Source of the DNA: Collinsella sp. | GTDB taxonomy: Bacteria; Actinomycetota; Coriobacteriia; Coriobacteriales; Coriobacteriaceae | Assembly (NCBI GenBank): GCA_019414345.1 | Contig: DXMF01000022.1 | Coordinates: forward strand, 1 to 64,000 | Reading direction: 5' to 3' | DNA length: 64,000 bases | Shown: one piece after another, positions 62,534 to 64,000 of the stretch | Position numbering within the stretch: position 1 is the first letter of the stretch | Layout of the letters: every line of letters begins with the position of its first letter | The notes under the pieces: model-generated | The model's database searches: none | Told to the model about the DNA's origin: nothing | What the model saw: the letters and a program-made list of their open reading frames with translations, nothing else | Position numbers and translations under genes: made by a program

Positions 62534-63391
62534 ATGATCAAGATGTTCGCGAGTGATTTAGACGGAACGCTGCTGAACGCACTGCATGAGGCGGATGGGA
62601 CCATCCGCCGTGCCATCCGCGAGCTGACCGGGGCTGGCTTGCATGTGGTTCCCGCGACTGGACGCTCGACGTTGCCGATCGGCGAGCATGGCTTTACGGG
62701 CCTGGCGCTTGACGCCTGCTGCTCCAATGGGTCCATCGTGCGCGACAGCCATGGTGAGGTGCTCAAGACCTGGACCATCGATCCGCAAGTCACTGAGGAA
62801 CTGCTCAAGGCGTTTCCGGACATTTGCTTTGATTGCTCCACGCCCGATGGCATGTACTCGAGCGGTTCGTTCGAGATGCATCAGGCGGGCTTTAAAAAAG
62901 ACAGTCCTATCAAGCGCATCGTGATGCGTGGCATGCGTGCGCGTGGCGGGTATCACGAGGAACAGTATTTCGACCAGTCGATTGGTGACATCCTGCGCCA
63001 CGATGTGTGCAAGATCAACTGCCGTGTGACCTCGCCCGAGTTGGAGCGTGACCTTAAGGCATATCTTGCCGAGCGCTCGGACCATGTGGTCAACGCGCCG
63101 TTCGATCCGGTGATGTTCGAGATCACGGACGTGGCATGCAACAAGGGCGAGAGCGTGGCCTGGCTGGCGGGCTACTACGGTATTGCCGAGGACGAGGTCG
63201 CGGTCTATGGAGACGGCGGCAACGACATCGCCATGCTCAAGCGTTTCCGCCACAGCTACGCGACCAAAAACGGCAGCGATGCAGCCAAGGTCGCCGCGAG
63301 CGCAACTATCGGCAGCTGCATGGTCCACGCCGTCCCCAAACACATGCTCGCCACCATGCGCACGCAGAACTCCCGCACCATCATCGAATAA
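62534..63391 (+). CDS. Cof-type HAD-superfamily phosphatase
   Basis: This 285-residue phosphatase has motif I DLDGTLL (nucleophile Asp), motif II TGR, a C2B cap domain, a conserved Lys near KINC and motif IV GDGGNDIAML. Such enzymes dephosphorylate sugar phosphates or flavin and PLP compounds. ATG 62534 has GGAGAGG upstream. It follows the PII fragment and may have its own promoter. Confidence 0.92.
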   Translation: MIKMFASDLDGTLLNALHEADGTIRRAIRELTGAGLHVVPATGRSTLPIGEHGFTGLALDACCSNGSIVRDSHGEVLKTWTIDPQVTEELLKAFPDICFDCSTPDGMYSSGSFEMHQAGFKKDSPIKRIVMRGMRARGGYHEEQYFDQSIGDILRHDVCKINCRVTSPELERDLKAYLAERSDHVVNAPFDPVMFEITDVACNKGESVAWLAGYYGIAEDEVAVYGDGGNDIAMLKRFRHSYATKNGSDAAKVAASATIGSCMVHAVPKHMLATMRTQNSRTIIE

Positions 63392-63421
63392 TGTGACAAA
63401 GGGACTGTCCCTTTGTCACAT
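63391..63421. terminator. Perfect palindrome, CAAAGGRACTGTYCCTT family
   Basis: The 15-base arms (ATGTGACAAAGGGAC and its complement) meet at a single central T, right at the HAD gene stop. The centre is shared with the element at 63698-63742. Confidence 0.7.
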
Positions 63422-63462
63422 GGGAGATACCGGCTTTTGGCGTATAGGACTATTACGCTTTC

Positions 63463-63685
63463 GCCACCAACAAATTTCGAGTTATTCGGCCTGTCGGAGG
63501 ACGTTAAATGGCTAAAGATGCCCTCTCGGGAACATTCATGCCTCTAATGGTGTTTGATTCGGTGACGTAAGTGCGCAAATGGGCATGTATACGCTCAAAT
63601 AAGGACAAAAACCCTCAGATAATCCCGGCGGTGCATTTATACAGAACCAGTAGCGTGGCCGAATAACTCGAAAAATGTAGGTGGC
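63463..63685. repeat. MITE-like element with 29-base terminal inverted repeats
   Basis: Arms 63463-63491 and 63657-63685 pair with three mismatches; the inner 17 bases (TTCGAGTTATTCGGCC side) are exact. The 165-base interior has no gene. It fills most of the 471-base gap before the last gene. Confidence 0.65.
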
Positions 63686-63697
63686 AGTTCGGCGACA

Positions 63698-63742
63698 AGC
63701 TCGGGTATGGCAAAGGAACTGTTCCTTCGCCATACCCGAGCT
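63698..63742. repeat. Palindrome, CAAAGGRACTGTYCCTT family, second copy
   Basis: Arms of 22 bases (AGCTCGGGTATGGCAAAGG side) differ at one base around a single central T. The centre matches the element at 63391-63421, while the outer arms are different. Confidence 0.7.
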
Positions 63743-63862
63743 CCGATCTTCTGAAATACGAACAAACATTCGCATATCTAACTGCGCTTTGATAGAATCG
63801 GTATCGTTGACGGCAGTTCCATGTGCCGGGCAGCGCCCTCCATCTGATGGGAGGTGATGCCC

Positions 63863-63988
63863 ATGACCGATTTGATTGATTTCGTGAAGCTCCTGACCGC
63901 TTTGGTCTCGCTCCTCACGACGCTTATCGGACTTTCCGAGGCACTCAAGCAACGTTCGAAGCAACGTAAGAGGGGTCGCCGCCGTTAA
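63863..63988 (+). CDS. 41-residue hydrophobic/basic peptide
   Basis: A strong ribosome site (GGGAGGTGAT) precedes ATG 63863. The peptide has a hydrophobic helix (FVKLLTALVSLLTTLIGL) and then a strongly basic end (QRSKQRKRGRRR). This is the pattern of small membrane toxins or holin-like peptides. A TAGAAT box near 63790 could be the promoter. I do not recognise the family. It is too small for standard gene calling and could be a real small protein. The window ends 12 bases after its stop. Confidence 0.6.
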   Translation: MTDLIDFVKLLTALVSLLTTLIGLSEALKQRSKQRKRGRRR

Positions 63989-64000
63989 GACGTTGACCCC

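Overview
This 64 kb window is high-GC bacterial chromosome. The best fit is a gut Coriobacteriia relative of Collinsella (Actinomycetota). That placement rests on gene content and protein style (split pyruvate formate-lyase, sucrose PTS with GH32 enzymes, MetAP with a SEC-C domain, GC-rich coding with short intergenic palindromes). There is no rRNA or tRNA gene in the window to confirm it.

Layout. 1-5 kb: a MarR-regulated heterodimeric ABC exporter (leftward). 5.4-7.8 kb: pyruvate formate-lyase in two genes, a 683-residue body without the glycyl-radical domain and a separate 83-residue radical domain. 8-13.7 kb: a LacI regulator and a sucrose/fructan operon (GH32-like, PTS EIIBC, sucrose-6-phosphate hydrolase) with clear operators. 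14-18.6 kb: DegV, the PFL-activating enzyme, a membrane-anchored beta-lactamase-fold protein, MTA/SAH nucleosidase and EngB. 18.7-20.1 kb: a probable toxin-antitoxin pair (DUF3990 plus a DUF3791-HTH fusion). 20.4-25.7 kb: threonine pathway genes thrB, thrC, lysC and asd; hom is not in the window. 26.4-27 kb: an O6-methylguanine methyltransferase.

27.1-34.2 kb is a type II-C CRISPR-Cas locus with an uncommon order on the minus strand: cas9, then a 25-repeat array, then a plus-strand tracrRNA candidate, then cas1 and cas2. It is flanked by gene remnants. 34.4-38 kb: an ABC/FtsX exporter. 38.4-47.8 kb: an HTH membrane regulator, phosphofructokinase, an Ntn-type amidase, an M18 aminopeptidase, a hydroxyacid dehydrogenase, MetAP, a radical SAM protein and an alpha/beta hydrolase. 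48-50.3 kb: a degenerate GGDEF-REC-HD-GYP protein and an Hpt protein. 50.5-53.9 kb: DUF2975 and XRE genes, then a three-gene ABC-2 type transporter. 54-58.3 kb: a polar amino-acid ABC importer with a class I glutamine amidotransferase-like hydrolase. 58.7-64 kb: dxs, an HD protein, a CmpB-like membrane protein, a PII fragment, a HAD phosphatase and a 41-residue hydrophobic/basic peptide gene.

The most striking unexplained signal is a set of intergenic palindromes. One family has four copies, each 13 to 35 bases past a stop codon (glycyl-radical subunit, thrB, asd, pfkA) and in the same orientation relative to that gene. Outer and inner stems vary in sequence but keep pairing, while an asymmetric internal loop stays almost fixed. 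This looks like a structured 3'-UTR RNA element. Several other inverted-repeat families, including three MITE-like ones, are scattered through the window.
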